This document shows, piece by piece, positions 43,746-52,431 of a stretch of DNA of 64,000 nucleotides. Under the pieces are notes generated by a model, which searched no databases, had not been told where the DNA came from, and saw only the letters and a list, made by a program, of their open reading frames with translations. Source of the DNA: Sphingobium sp. C100. GTDB lineage: Bacteria > Pseudomonadota > Alphaproteobacteria > Sphingomonadales > Sphingomonadaceae. The stretch lies in NCBI RefSeq assembly GCF_000508185.1, contig NZ_AYOY01000154.1:33055-97054 (forward strand), read 5' to 3'. The stretch's first letter is position 1. Every line of letters begins with the position of its first letter. The position numbers and the translations under genes are program-made.

Positions 43746-45233
43746 TTGGTCGACATATCAGCCGAAAGTCGGATGCTGGCTTATTCCTCCGGCAATTTCG
43801 GCAAGGCGCTGGTCTTTGCGGGCGCCGACCTGACCATCCTGTTTCTCCTGACCGATGTCATGAGTTTGTCGGCCACAACTGCGGGTCTGCTGATGCTGGT
43901 TGCGCTGTGCGGCGACCTGGTCTTCGATCTGGCCGCGGCGCGGCTGGTCATCCGCCTGCGCCGGGGCGGCAAGGGCTATCGATGGCTGGTGGCGGCTGCG
44001 GCGACGCCCTGCGCCATTGCCTTTGCCTTGCTCTACGCGATGCCGGCCTTGCGCGCGCATCAACTATGGATGCTGGCTGCCGCCCTGCTGGTATTCCGGG
44101 GCGCCTATGCGGTCGTCGATGTGCCTCACAACGCATTGATGGCGCAGGTGACGAGCGATAGTCGGGCGCGGGGGCGGGTGTCTGGTTACAGGTTGCTTTT
44201 CAGCACGGCCGCCGCGCTCGCGCTCGCCGTCATTCTAACCCCTTTGGTGCAGCGGGCAGGGCAAGCCGAGGCCTTTGGCGAGTTGGCGCTTACCGGGATT
44301 ATCGCCGCCGCTCTGTTCACTCTGACCATGGTCCTGTGCGCCTGGGCGTCCAGCGATGGCGGGCGAGGGCGGCAAACAGGTGCGCTTGGGCGGGACGGGA
44401 TTTCCGTGCCACTGCGCGATCCCATGGTGGTGGCCATGGGCTTGCTCGCCCTGCTGACGGGTTTTGCGGCGCCTGCCTTTGGCCGGATGCTGCTCTATGT
44501 GGGCAGCTATGTCGTGCATCGGCCGGACCTCGTCCGCACATTGCTGTTGGCGCTGACGGCGGGGCAATTTGCCGGTGTCATCGTCTGGACGGTGATGACG
44601 GCACGTTTCAGCAAAAGCGCCCTGCTCGCCATGGGTCATGGCGTGAGCGTGGTTGGCTTCGCCCTCTTCGCCTGCTGCCTGTCCTGGCCATGGGCGCTGG
44701 CGGGCTGCGCCGCGCTGATCGGCTTTGGCCTTGCCAGCGTGTTCATGCTGCCCTGGGGACTGCTCGCCGACGCGGTCGATGTCGTCGAATGGCGGCATGG
44801 CCGGCGTTTCGAGACGGGGCTGTTCGCTTTCTACCTGGTCGTGGTGAAGGCGAGCGGCGCTGCTTCGACCGCTTTGATCGGCTGGACGCTCGGCTGGCTG
44901 GGCTATGTTCCAGGCAAGGCGCAGGCGGTCGCGGTCCAGGTCGGCATGTTGAGCCTTGGCATCGGCGTCCCCCTGGCGGGGGGCTTGTGCGCAATTCTGC
45001 TCATGCGGCGTTTCGACCTGGACCATGCCCGACATGCGCGCTTGCTCGCCGCGCTGGGACGGCGGCGCGCTTTCTTCGATCAGTCCGGGGCGGAGCCTGT
45101 TTCCGGATTGAAACGCGGATTGCTGAAATCGAGGGGGGAAGGCTCGACCTTGACCGGCAGCTCGGCGCTTTCGGCCCAGGCTCGGCACAGCATGTCGCGG
45201 AACATCGACGCGGCCGCGGTCGTGCGCTCATAA
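43746..45233 (+). CDS. GPH-type (sugar:cation symporter) MFS transporter with C-terminal extension
   Basis: A 12-helix transporter of the glycoside-pentoside-hexuronide type. It opens RMLAYSSGNFGKALVFAGADL, has the A-loop RxxxxxxxxG-like VIRLRRGGKGY, the PHNALMAQV motif and VEWRHGRRFETGLFAFYLVVVK, all usual in the family. The start may be the TTG at 43746 or ATG at 43773. GPH proteins normally stop soon after a segment like ARHARLLAALGRR; here the frame continues about 50 residues beyond, over the 3' end of the opposite gene. It probably imports a sugar, polyol or related solute released by nearby hydrolases. Confidence 0.85.
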   Translation: MVDISAESRMLAYSSGNFGKALVFAGADLTILFLLTDVMSLSATTAGLLMLVALCGDLVFDLAAARLVIRLRRGGKGYRWLVAAAATPCAIAFALLYAMPALRAHQLWMLAAALLVFRGAYAVVDVPHNALMAQVTSDSRARGRVSGYRLLFSTAAALALAVILTPLVQRAGQAEAFGELALTGIIAAALFTLTMVLCAWASSDGGRGRQTGALGRDGISVPLRDPMVVAMGLLALLTGFAAPAFGRMLLYVGSYVVHRPDLVRTLLLALTAGQFAGVIVWTVMTARFSKSALLAMGHGVSVVGFALFACCLSWPWALAGCAALIGFGLASVFMLPWGLLADAVDVVEWRHGRRFETGLFAFYLVVVKASGAASTALIGWTLGWLGYVPGKAQAVAVQVGMLSLGIGVPLAGGLCAILLMRRFDLDHARHARLLAALGRRRAFFDQSGAEPVSGLKRGLLKSRGEGSTLTGSSALSAQARHSMSRNIDAAAVVRS

Positions 45234-46072
45234 ATCAGGGCGCGGACATTCTTGTCGGCAAAATTGGAAAAGCCGTCGCGCTGTTCGAGCTGATAGACGG
45301 TCTCCATCTTGTCGCCGGCTTCGTCCAGATAGGCGAGCACCGCGTCGAACATGTCGCCGCTGCGATGTCCCGGCGCGCCGATGCGGGGGGTGATGTCCGC
45401 TGCCGTCAGGCCCATGCCATCGACGAAGCGGCTTTCGAACCGCCCATGGATGCTGCGATCGCGCGTATAGCCCTTGGGATTGTTGCCCAGCCAGCCATCG
45501 GAATTGACCGAATCATGCAATGGCTGCGCGCCATCGCCGATATAATGGCCCAGGCGAATGGCCTGGAAGGCGCAATGCTGCTCGGGCACCGACGCATCTC
45601 CGCCTTCGGCCTGCGCCTTACGGACATAGCGCATACATACGACCAGCCGATCATAGGCCTCGATCGCGGCATAGGGCAGGGTGCCGGTCCAGCGGATGTT
45701 GGTCCGCGCGGCGATCTGCGGATCGCTGTCCTTGATCTGCTCATAATGTTTGTAGAGCGCGAGGACGAATTCGTAGCGTGAACGCGGGATCGGTTTCACG
45801 AATGTGAATTGCTCGCGAAACCAGCCATGATTGGGGTCTTCCTCAATCTTCGAGAAATTCTCCGATGCTCCGCGCCAGCTGTCGGGCAGCGAGGCGGAGG
45901 CGGCGACATAATCGATATATTGGCGGAAAAAGACCGGGCCATCATCGGGAATGGCCTCGATCGCGGCGCGGTCGATCGCCGCATGGGCGGTCCCGCCCCA
46001 GGCCAGAGCCGTCGCCGGCTGGAGCATGAGGGCGCAGATGGCGGCAAGAGCGGCTAGAGGCGGGGAACGCAT
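45080..46072 (-). CDS. S1/P1 nuclease / zinc-dependent phospholipase C-like exported hydrolase
   Basis: A 330-residue exported enzyme. The signal peptide ends ATALA, so the mature protein starts Trp25-Gly-Gly-Thr-Ala-His30, which copies the WGxxGH zinc ligands at the N-terminus of P1 nuclease and phospholipase C. More zinc ligands are visible in RLGHYIGDGAQPLHD and IHGRFES. This trinuclear-zinc superfamily cleaves nucleic acids or phospholipids; which one is open. It is preceded by AAGGAG and is third in an operon with the TonB receptor and YdcF-like gene. Its end overlaps the transporter gene end by 154 bases. Confidence 0.82.
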   Translation of the reverse strand: MRSPPLAALAAICALMLQPATALAWGGTAHAAIDRAAIEAIPDDGPVFFRQYIDYVAASASLPDSWRGASENFSKIEEDPNHGWFREQFTFVKPIPRSRYEFVLALYKHYEQIKDSDPQIAARTNIRWTGTLPYAAIEAYDRLVVCMRYVRKAQAEGGDASVPEQHCAFQAIRLGHYIGDGAQPLHDSVNSDGWLGNNPKGYTRDRSIHGRFESRFVDGMGLTAADITPRIGAPGHRSGDMFDAVLAYLDEAGDKMETVYQLEQRDGFSNFADKNVRALIYERTTAAASMFRDMLCRAWAESAELPVKVEPSPLDFSNPRFNPETGSAPD

Positions 46073-46092
46073 GGATTGGCTCCTTGGCTGGA

Positions 46093-47271
46093 TCAGGGGT
46101 CGAGAGGATCGCGCGGATCGACGCGGTTCGACATGGGGGAGGGGCGGAACAGCAATTCCGTGGGAGACAGGCGGGCGCCCACCACGCCGGGCTGGTAACC
46201 CAACTCGTCGGCATTGCGCCTCACAAAGTCCGCGCTCTCGATCATCGCGCTCTGGCCTGGATTGCAGACGATCAGCGCGTCCCTGTCCAGTGGCGCCCCC
46301 ATCATCAGCAGCAGGCGTGCGGCGTTGCGCAAATTGGTCGTGGTGTGTCGGGCATAAGGCTCGATGACGATCGCCTCGGCAGGCACGCCAAAACGGTCGA
46401 TCAGCGCCTTGCGCATCTGTTCGGCTTCGGCGAAGGGCGTGGCGCGCGGATGCGCCCGGCCGCCGGTGATGACGATGAATGGCGCTTCGCCGCGCGCAAA
46501 ACGCTCAGCGGCCAGCCGCACATGATATTTGCCGAAGGGGCTCACCGCCATGCCGTCCACTTCGGGGCCGACCCCAGTGACGATGAGGGCGGTGTAGCGA
46601 TAGCTGTTCCAGTCGATCGACTTTGCCCGGCGCATCGCGGGCGCATTGGCACCGCCATTGCGAGGTTCATAACCGATCGCGTCGGTGCGGTCGCTCACGT
46701 CCAGCAGCGCCAGCGCATAATCGATGCTGGGGTCGAGCGCTTGCGCCGATCCCTCCCGTGGCATTTGCGCCAGCCACTGGGCCGCTTGCAGTCGCGCCTG
46801 CCGCTCGCGCGGCTCGATCGCGCCGGCGCCGTCAATATCGGGATAAGCGGGGACGCCGCCCAGGCCATAGCTGCGCAGGATGATGTTGACGCCCGCGACT
46901 TCCCGCCCGACTTGCGCGGAAAGCCCATCGTCCGGTGCGGCAAGGTCGGTCAGCGATGCCGCCGCGTGGCTCAACGTTGCTGCTTCAGCGGGCGTCCAGA
47001 GCAAGGCGTTGGCGGTGCACAGCGGGTCGTCCGCGCAGGCCGTCCGCCGCGTCAGCCGGACGTCAAGCATGGGCGCCACGGCCGGATCGTCTTTCAACTT
47101 GGAGAGGGTAGCATGATTGCGCCCCACCGCGTCGAACAGCGGGAAGAGACGTTGCGACAGTCGTTCGGTTACCGCGTCGCGAGCCGCCCCGGCATGAGCC
47201 GGGGCAACCGCGAGCGCAACCGCCGCCATCGTCACGATAAGGGTCGCCATGTGACCGGGGCGGCGGGCCAT
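46093..47271 (-). CDS. YdcF/ElyC-type DUF218 protein, exported
   Basis: A 392-residue protein with N-terminal signal sequence (VTMAAVALAVAPAHA). The DUF218 core is in the C-terminal half: TALIVTGVG, FIVITGGRAHPRATPFAEAEQM, IEPYARHTTTNLRNAARLL. Such domains bind adenylated or prenyl-linked compounds and some act in envelope polysaccharide metabolism. The start at ATG 47271 overlaps the TonB receptor stop by one base (TGATG); the frame is open upstream but lies inside the receptor gene. It is the middle gene of the three-gene operon. Confidence 0.82.
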   Translation of the reverse strand: MARRPGHMATLIVTMAAVALAVAPAHAGAARDAVTERLSQRLFPLFDAVGRNHATLSKLKDDPAVAPMLDVRLTRRTACADDPLCTANALLWTPAEAATLSHAAASLTDLAAPDDGLSAQVGREVAGVNIILRSYGLGGVPAYPDIDGAGAIEPRERQARLQAAQWLAQMPREGSAQALDPSIDYALALLDVSDRTDAIGYEPRNGGANAPAMRRAKSIDWNSYRYTALIVTGVGPEVDGMAVSPFGKYHVRLAAERFARGEAPFIVITGGRAHPRATPFAEAEQMRKALIDRFGVPAEAIVIEPYARHTTTNLRNAARLLLMMGAPLDRDALIVCNPGQSAMIESADFVRRNADELGYQPGVVGARLSPTELLFRPSPMSNRVDPRDPLDP

Positions 47272-49754
47272 CACCAGGACTTGCTGATGACGAGGCGGAA
47301 GTTGCGACCGAAGATCGGGCGGCCGTAAATGGCTTCCGAACTGCCCTGACCAGCGAGCGAGTCGGTCCGGGTATTGCCTTCGGTCAAACCATGGGCGTTG
47401 AACAGATTGTCGCCGACGACCTGAAGCTGCCAACTGCCACGCCGCGCCGTAACGCCCGCGCCGATCGTGCCATAGGAGGGCAGGGCGGTGTTGTTGTAAA
47501 GATCGACATAGCGCTTGCCCATATAAGTGTAGCGACCATAGACGGAGAAGTCGGTGTCTGCCGCCTGGAAGTCGAAGCTCGGGCGGATATTGCCGTAGAT
47601 TTTGGGCTGGCGGACAATCTGATTGCCTTCGGCCTGTTCCGGGTCGGCGCCGGTCGTGCTTTCGAAATTCTTATATTTGGGATCGCTGATGGTGAGTGCG
47701 CCGTTGAGCGTGAACCAGGGCGTTACCGCCAGGCTGCCATCGAATTCGACACCCTTGACCTGCGCCTCGCCGATGAAGGGCACGTTGACGTCGTTGCGGC
47801 CCGTGGTGGGATCATAGGCCAGGAAGGATGCGTTCAGGGGATCGAAATTGGTGTAGAAGCCGGTAATGTAGAGATAGGAGCGGCCGAAAGCCAGCTTCAG
47901 CCCCGCCTCATATTGATCGGCGACGGTGGTGATGATGGTCGGATTTATGCTCATCACCGTCTGGACGTTGGGCGGTGTTTCCAAATGCGACGCGCGGCCA
48001 TAGACGCCGATATTGCGGCTGAAGTCGTAATTGGCGCCGATCGTCCAGTTGGTGACGTTGGGCTTGCGCTTCTGGTTGATGATGACGCCGGTGAAGGCGC
48101 GGGTGGTGTCGTCGGCGAGCGTCGTGGGGTCGCCCAGATTGGCTTGTTCGGTCAGCGCCGCCCAGCCCTTGTAGCTGTAGCGTTCATGACGGATGCCGCC
48201 ATCGATGCGCAGGCCCGGCACGACCTCCCAGGTGTCGTTGGCGTAGAGCGCGAACATCTTCGCATCGCTGTCGCCCTGGTTGAGTGTTGCGGCATGGTTA
48301 AGCACGCCATTGTCTGTCACGCGGCCGATCTCCGCGCCGCTCGCGTCATAAGCGACCAGGTCGAGCGTTTGCGGCTGCCCTGCCACTTCGATCAGATAAT
48401 TTTGATAGAGGGTGCGGCTGTCCTCGCCATAGAGGCTGCCATAGAGGCCCAGCTTGATATCGTGGCTGCCGATGCCGGTTTCGAACTTGCGCGCGACCGA
48501 AAAATTGGCCTGGGCGGAATAGAATTTGGAATGGATGTCGCGATACTGGCCCTGCATGACCAGGCCCGACTTGGCATAAGGGTCATAGGCGGTGTTGGTG
48601 CCGGCCAGCACATAGGCGAAGCTGTCGACCGCGCCGAAAGCGGCCGTCGCGCGGGTCAGATAGCCGGCCGCGAAGCTGTCGGCATCGGCCGGGTTGGTGG
48701 TTGAGTAGAAAGCGGTGAAATCGAGCTTGCCCTGGGTATAGCCGGCCTTTGCCGACACCAGCCAGCCGTTAAAATCGCCCTCATATTGCGCCCCGACATT
48801 CACCATCTGCATGTGGCGGCCATCGGACAGGTCGCTGTTGCGGCTCTGGATCTGGCCATTGCCGTCGCGATACTTCAGATTGACGTTGCGGAAGGCGGGC
48901 GAGTTCATCGTGCCTTCGAAATAGTCGATATAGCGATCGAGCGACTTGCTGGGATCGCGCGGATCCGCCGTCGGGATCGGCAGGTAGAAAACATTGTGGT
49001 CGTTGACGTAATTGAGGCTCAGCTTGATGAACCCATTGTCGGTATCATGCTTGATGTTCGCGCGGATCTGGCCGCCCTTGTCATTGGGGAAGCCGTTGTC
49101 GCGATAGCCGTCATGATAGCGCATGAAGCCGCCGATGGCGTAAAAGGTATCGTCGTTGATCGGCCCGGCCTGATAGGCGTCCAGACGGTAAAGGCCGGTG
49201 TCGCCCAGCGTCACCTGCGCCTTGCCGCGTGGATCGTCGCTGCCGGTCGCGGTAATCGCGTTGATGATCGCACCTGCATAGCTGGCATAGACCGCCGCCG
49301 GACCGCCGCGCACGACTTCGACGCGGTCGGTCATCAGGTCCTGCTTCAGGATCGCGTCGCCGCGAAAGAAAACGCCGTCATTCTCATGGAACAGCGGCAG
49401 GCCGTCCTGCTGGAAGCTTACAAACCCGCCGTCATTGGGCAGGCCGCGGATGCGGTAGATATTCTGCACCTCGCCGCCGGTGATTTCCGTCTGAAAACCA
49501 GGCAGTTGGCCGATCAGGTCAGCGAAATTGACAGGTGCGATCTTTTCCACATCCTGTTGCGAGATGGTGTTGATCGCATAGGACACGTCGAAACGGCGCT
49601 GGGCGCGGGTGGAACCGGTGACGATGATGTCGTTCGGCCCATCGGCCGCATCAGCGGCCGGGGCCGCTTCCGCGGTCTGCGCAAAGGCAGGCGCGGCAAA
49701 GGTCGAACAAAGCGCCGCGAATGCGGTGCCGGTGGCAAGCAAGGTCTTGAGCAT
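47271..49754 (-). CDS. TonB-dependent outer-membrane receptor
   Basis: A complete 827-residue receptor. Signal peptide ends APAFAQ, TonB-box-like DIIVTGS, plug with DLIGQLPGFQTEI, YRIRGLPNDGG, VEVVRGGPAAVYASYAGAI, a 22-strand-type barrel, and the C-terminal aromatic (ISKSW). It is first in an operon with a YdcF-like protein and an S1/P1-phospholipase-like enzyme, and divergent from a ROK-family regulator. The likely cargo is thus an organophosphate, nucleotide or glycolipid headgroup, which is inference from neighbours. Confidence 0.93.
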   Translation of the reverse strand: MLKTLLATGTAFAALCSTFAAPAFAQTAEAAPAADAADGPNDIIVTGSTRAQRRFDVSYAINTISQQDVEKIAPVNFADLIGQLPGFQTEITGGEVQNIYRIRGLPNDGGFVSFQQDGLPLFHENDGVFFRGDAILKQDLMTDRVEVVRGGPAAVYASYAGAIINAITATGSDDPRGKAQVTLGDTGLYRLDAYQAGPINDDTFYAIGGFMRYHDGYRDNGFPNDKGGQIRANIKHDTDNGFIKLSLNYVNDHNVFYLPIPTADPRDPSKSLDRYIDYFEGTMNSPAFRNVNLKYRDGNGQIQSRNSDLSDGRHMQMVNVGAQYEGDFNGWLVSAKAGYTQGKLDFTAFYSTTNPADADSFAAGYLTRATAAFGAVDSFAYVLAGTNTAYDPYAKSGLVMQGQYRDIHSKFYSAQANFSVARKFETGIGSHDIKLGLYGSLYGEDSRTLYQNYLIEVAGQPQTLDLVAYDASGAEIGRVTDNGVLNHAATLNQGDSDAKMFALYANDTWEVVPGLRIDGGIRHERYSYKGWAALTEQANLGDPTTLADDTTRAFTGVIINQKRKPNVTNWTIGANYDFSRNIGVYGRASHLETPPNVQTVMSINPTIITTVADQYEAGLKLAFGRSYLYITGFYTNFDPLNASFLAYDPTTGRNDVNVPFIGEAQVKGVEFDGSLAVTPWFTLNGALTISDPKYKNFESTTGADPEQAEGNQIVRQPKIYGNIRPSFDFQAADTDFSVYGRYTYMGKRYVDLYNNTALPSYGTIGAGVTARRGSWQLQVVGDNLFNAHGLTEGNTRTDSLAGQGSSEAIYGRPIFGRNFRLVISKSW

Positions 49755-49810
49755 TGGAAGTCCCCTCTGGCTGGTCGGGGCGCCTCTGGTCGTCCAGTAT
49801 GACGTTTTTA

Positions 49811-49834
49811 ATTATTGTTGTGAAAATAAATAAT
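49811..49834. promoter_or_regulatory. Candidate ROK operator
   Basis: ATTATT (49811-49816) and AATAAT (49829-49834) form an inverted repeat with a 12-base spacer in an AT-rich patch between the receptor and the ROK gene. It resembles the TTATT...AATAA shape of NagC/Mlc sites. The ROK regulator encoded alongside is the obvious candidate to bind it. Confidence 0.4.
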
Positions 49835-49879
49835 AGCCGATAGGCGAATGAGCCAGGGCGAGCTTGCCGGGGTGGCAGA

Positions 49880-50992
49880 ATGTATTTTCCGATATTGGAC
49901 AAGGATCAGCGGCGCATCCTGCAGATGTTGCGCCGATCGGGGCCATTGTCGCGGTCGGCCTTGGCGGTGGCGCTGGAGATCAGCGCAACCGCCCTGACCC
50001 GCCTGTCGCGCGATCTTTTGGCGCTGGGGGTCATCGAGGAGCTGCCGGATGCCGAAACCCATGGGCGGGGGCGGCCCGCCGTTCCGTTACGCCTGGCCGC
50101 CGGCGGCGGCTATGCAGTTGGAGCGACGGCGCATAAGGGTCTGCTCGACATTGCGCTGGTCGATTTCACCGGCGCGACGATCGCAACTCATCATGAGGCG
50201 ACGGAACCGATCGACCCGAAGGCTTTCGCCCGCAAGGTGCGCCAACTGACCCATATGCTCGTGGATCGCCACGGTCTGCTGGGGCGACGAATGCTGGGAA
50301 TCGGCATCGCCGTGCCAGGCCCTTCGCTATCGGCGGCGGATGACAGGTGGAGCGTCGTCGATGTTCTGCCCAATTGGCGCAACGCGCCGTTGCGGGAGAT
50401 ATTTTCCGCCGAGATGGGTTGGCCATTGTGGATCGACAATGATGCCAATGCCGCGGCGATCGCCGAATATTATCTCGACGGGTTGATGCGCGACTTTTCC
50501 ACCCTGGTCGTGCTGCTTTTGGGTTTCGGCATCGGCGCAGGTGTCATAACGGATGGCCGGCTGGTTCGGGGACAATATGGGGTGGCGGGTGAAATCGGCT
50601 GCCTGTTTCCCGGCCATCTGCCCCGTCCCAGCCCCTTGGACCTTCTGGCGACGCTCAGGGCGAACGGATGCGATCTTTCGTCCCTGGCGGAGATCGACTT
50701 TGCCGACGCCGCTCAAGCACCGACGATCGCGCGGTGGCTCGACCGCGCTGCGCAGCAACTTGAAACCGTGTGCAATACCGCTTTCGCCTGGCTCGACCCC
50801 GGCGCGATCATGTTGGCCGGCACCTTGCCACCCGTCATTCTGCAAGGTCTGGCGGATCGTCTGCGTAGCGCGGAACTGGTCACGACCGTCTGCCAGCGTC
50901 GTCCGCCAGTGCAGATATCAGGCCTGCGCGGGTCGCCCATCACCCTTGGCGCCGCCCTGCTGCCGATCCATGCGCTGTCGGCGGAAATGTAG
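49880..50992 (+). CDS. ROK-family transcriptional regulator
   Basis: A 370-residue regulator with an N-terminal winged helix (QRRILQMLRRSGPLSRSALA, TALTRLSRDL) and a sugar-kinase-like ROK domain (GIAVPGPS, WIDNDANAAAIAEYYL, YGVAGEIGCLFPG). The usual zinc site CxCGxxGC after GEIG is absent, so it may be a ligand-binding regulator without metal. It is divergent from the TonB receptor operon and presumably controls it in response to a sugar or phosphosugar. Confidence 0.88.
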   Translation: MYFPILDKDQRRILQMLRRSGPLSRSALAVALEISATALTRLSRDLLALGVIEELPDAETHGRGRPAVPLRLAAGGGYAVGATAHKGLLDIALVDFTGATIATHHEATEPIDPKAFARKVRQLTHMLVDRHGLLGRRMLGIGIAVPGPSLSAADDRWSVVDVLPNWRNAPLREIFSAEMGWPLWIDNDANAAAIAEYYLDGLMRDFSTLVVLLLGFGIGAGVITDGRLVRGQYGVAGEIGCLFPGHLPRPSPLDLLATLRANGCDLSSLAEIDFADAAQAPTIARWLDRAAQQLETVCNTAFAWLDPGAIMLAGTLPPVILQGLADRLRSAELVTTVCQRRPPVQISGLRGSPITLGAALLPIHALSAEM

Positions 50993-51132
50993 ATTATGCT
51001 TCGACCGCTTGGTCGGGCGTAGCCTGACAGATAGGACCGCCCGCCCGCTGCCGGGCTAAAGATCGCCCCGACCTCATGGTCGCAGGCGGTAGCGCGCTGG
51101 ACTGTAGCCGCCGGCGCGATATGCATGGGCGC

Positions 51133-52329
51133 ATGACGACACCGACCCAGCGTTCCGCCATCCGTCAGATACAGGCCAATGCGACGATCATCGACGCCGC
51201 CCGTACCGTCATCGCCGCACGCGGACTGGCTGGCATGAGTCTGCGCACGGTCGCCGAGCAGGCCGAGATGTCGGTCGGATCGATCAGCTATCGCATTGGC
51301 GACCGCGCGGCGCTGATGGCGGCGGTGGTGGAGCGGGAAATAGAATTGCTCGGCCAGGTTAGCGAGGATTTCAAGGGGCGCGTCCGTAACGTGAAGCCGC
51401 TTTCGACGGACATGCTGCCCGACCTGGTCGGCGCTTGGCTGGACCAGATGGCGGCAGAGGGGCGGGTGTCCGCCATCGTCACGTGCGAATTGGCGCTGTT
51501 GGCCAGCCGGACACCCGACATTCTGCCGTCGGTGCCGCTGCTGCTCGACGCGGCGGAAGTCATGTGGCGGGAAATGTTGCGCGGCCATCCGGATGGCGAG
51601 CGGCTGGCCTGGGCCATCGCGAGCTATTGCATGGACGAGCGGCCCTTTACGGTCGCCCTGTGCGATATTCTCGATTATCGCCTGCTGCGGCAATCGACCA
51701 TTCGCGGTCTGTTGCGGGATGCGGGCGCGGCAGTCGATCCGGGCTGGAGCCGCTGGCATATGAGCCTGGTCGACCGCCTCGCCATTCCGTCCGCCGATGC
51801 GTTGGATTCGGCCGATATTGTGCCGCAGGGCGTGAAGGCGGACCTGGCGGATCATATTGCCGACCTTATCGTGGCCGATGGCGTCGATGGCCTGTCCCAC
51901 CGGGCCGTCGCGCAGCGTTCGGGCATGGCGGCGTCCAGTATCGCGCATCATTTTCCTACGCACCGGGACATCGTCTTCAGCGGGGTCGAGGCCATTTATC
52001 GAAGGATGCGCGCGGAAATCCGCACATCCTATGGCACGGCGCCGGGCAGTGGCGCGGTCGCCCGCCTGACTCATGAATGCGCGTTGCTCGCAACCAGAAA
52101 CCCGGCTTTCCTTCCTTTTGCGACCGATATGCGACGTCGACGCGCGGAAAATGTCCACACCCACATCGCGGAATGGATCGGTATCCCCGTCGATTCGGAT
52201 CGCGCCCGGATTCAGGCGGTGATCGTGGCGCTGATCGGCCACGGCGTGGCCGCCATGGCCAAGGGCGGATTGACCGAGCCGCTCCCTCAATTGGTGCGAC
52301 TAATCGCTGATGTCGAACATATGTCTTAA
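51133..52329 (+). CDS. TetR-family regulator with two TetR modules
   Basis: A 398-residue protein, twice the usual TetR length. The first helix-turn-helix lies near residues 30-60 (GLAGMSLRTVAEQAEMSVGSISYRI). The second lies near residue 255-285 (GVDGLSHRAVAQRSGMAASSIAHHF). Each is followed by a helical effector-like part. The start is uncertain among ATGs at 51076, 51121 and 51133, none with a good ribosome-binding site. It lies between the ROK gene and a TonB receptor and may regulate the latter and the PI-PLC gene behind it. Confidence 0.85.
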   Translation: MTTPTQRSAIRQIQANATIIDAARTVIAARGLAGMSLRTVAEQAEMSVGSISYRIGDRAALMAAVVEREIELLGQVSEDFKGRVRNVKPLSTDMLPDLVGAWLDQMAAEGRVSAIVTCELALLASRTPDILPSVPLLLDAAEVMWREMLRGHPDGERLAWAIASYCMDERPFTVALCDILDYRLLRQSTIRGLLRDAGAAVDPGWSRWHMSLVDRLAIPSADALDSADIVPQGVKADLADHIADLIVADGVDGLSHRAVAQRSGMAASSIAHHFPTHRDIVFSGVEAIYRRMRAEIRTSYGTAPGSGAVARLTHECALLATRNPAFLPFATDMRRRRAENVHTHIAEWIGIPVDSDRARIQAVIVALIGHGVAAMAKGGLTEPLPQLVRLIADVEHMS

Positions 52330-52431
52330 TTATACCAATAAGATGATTTTATATTCGAACATTCGTCTTAAAACGGTAAAGTTCAATATCTAGTGCGCCG
52401 CCCAACGGTTCGATGGGACGGAGTGAAGAAT

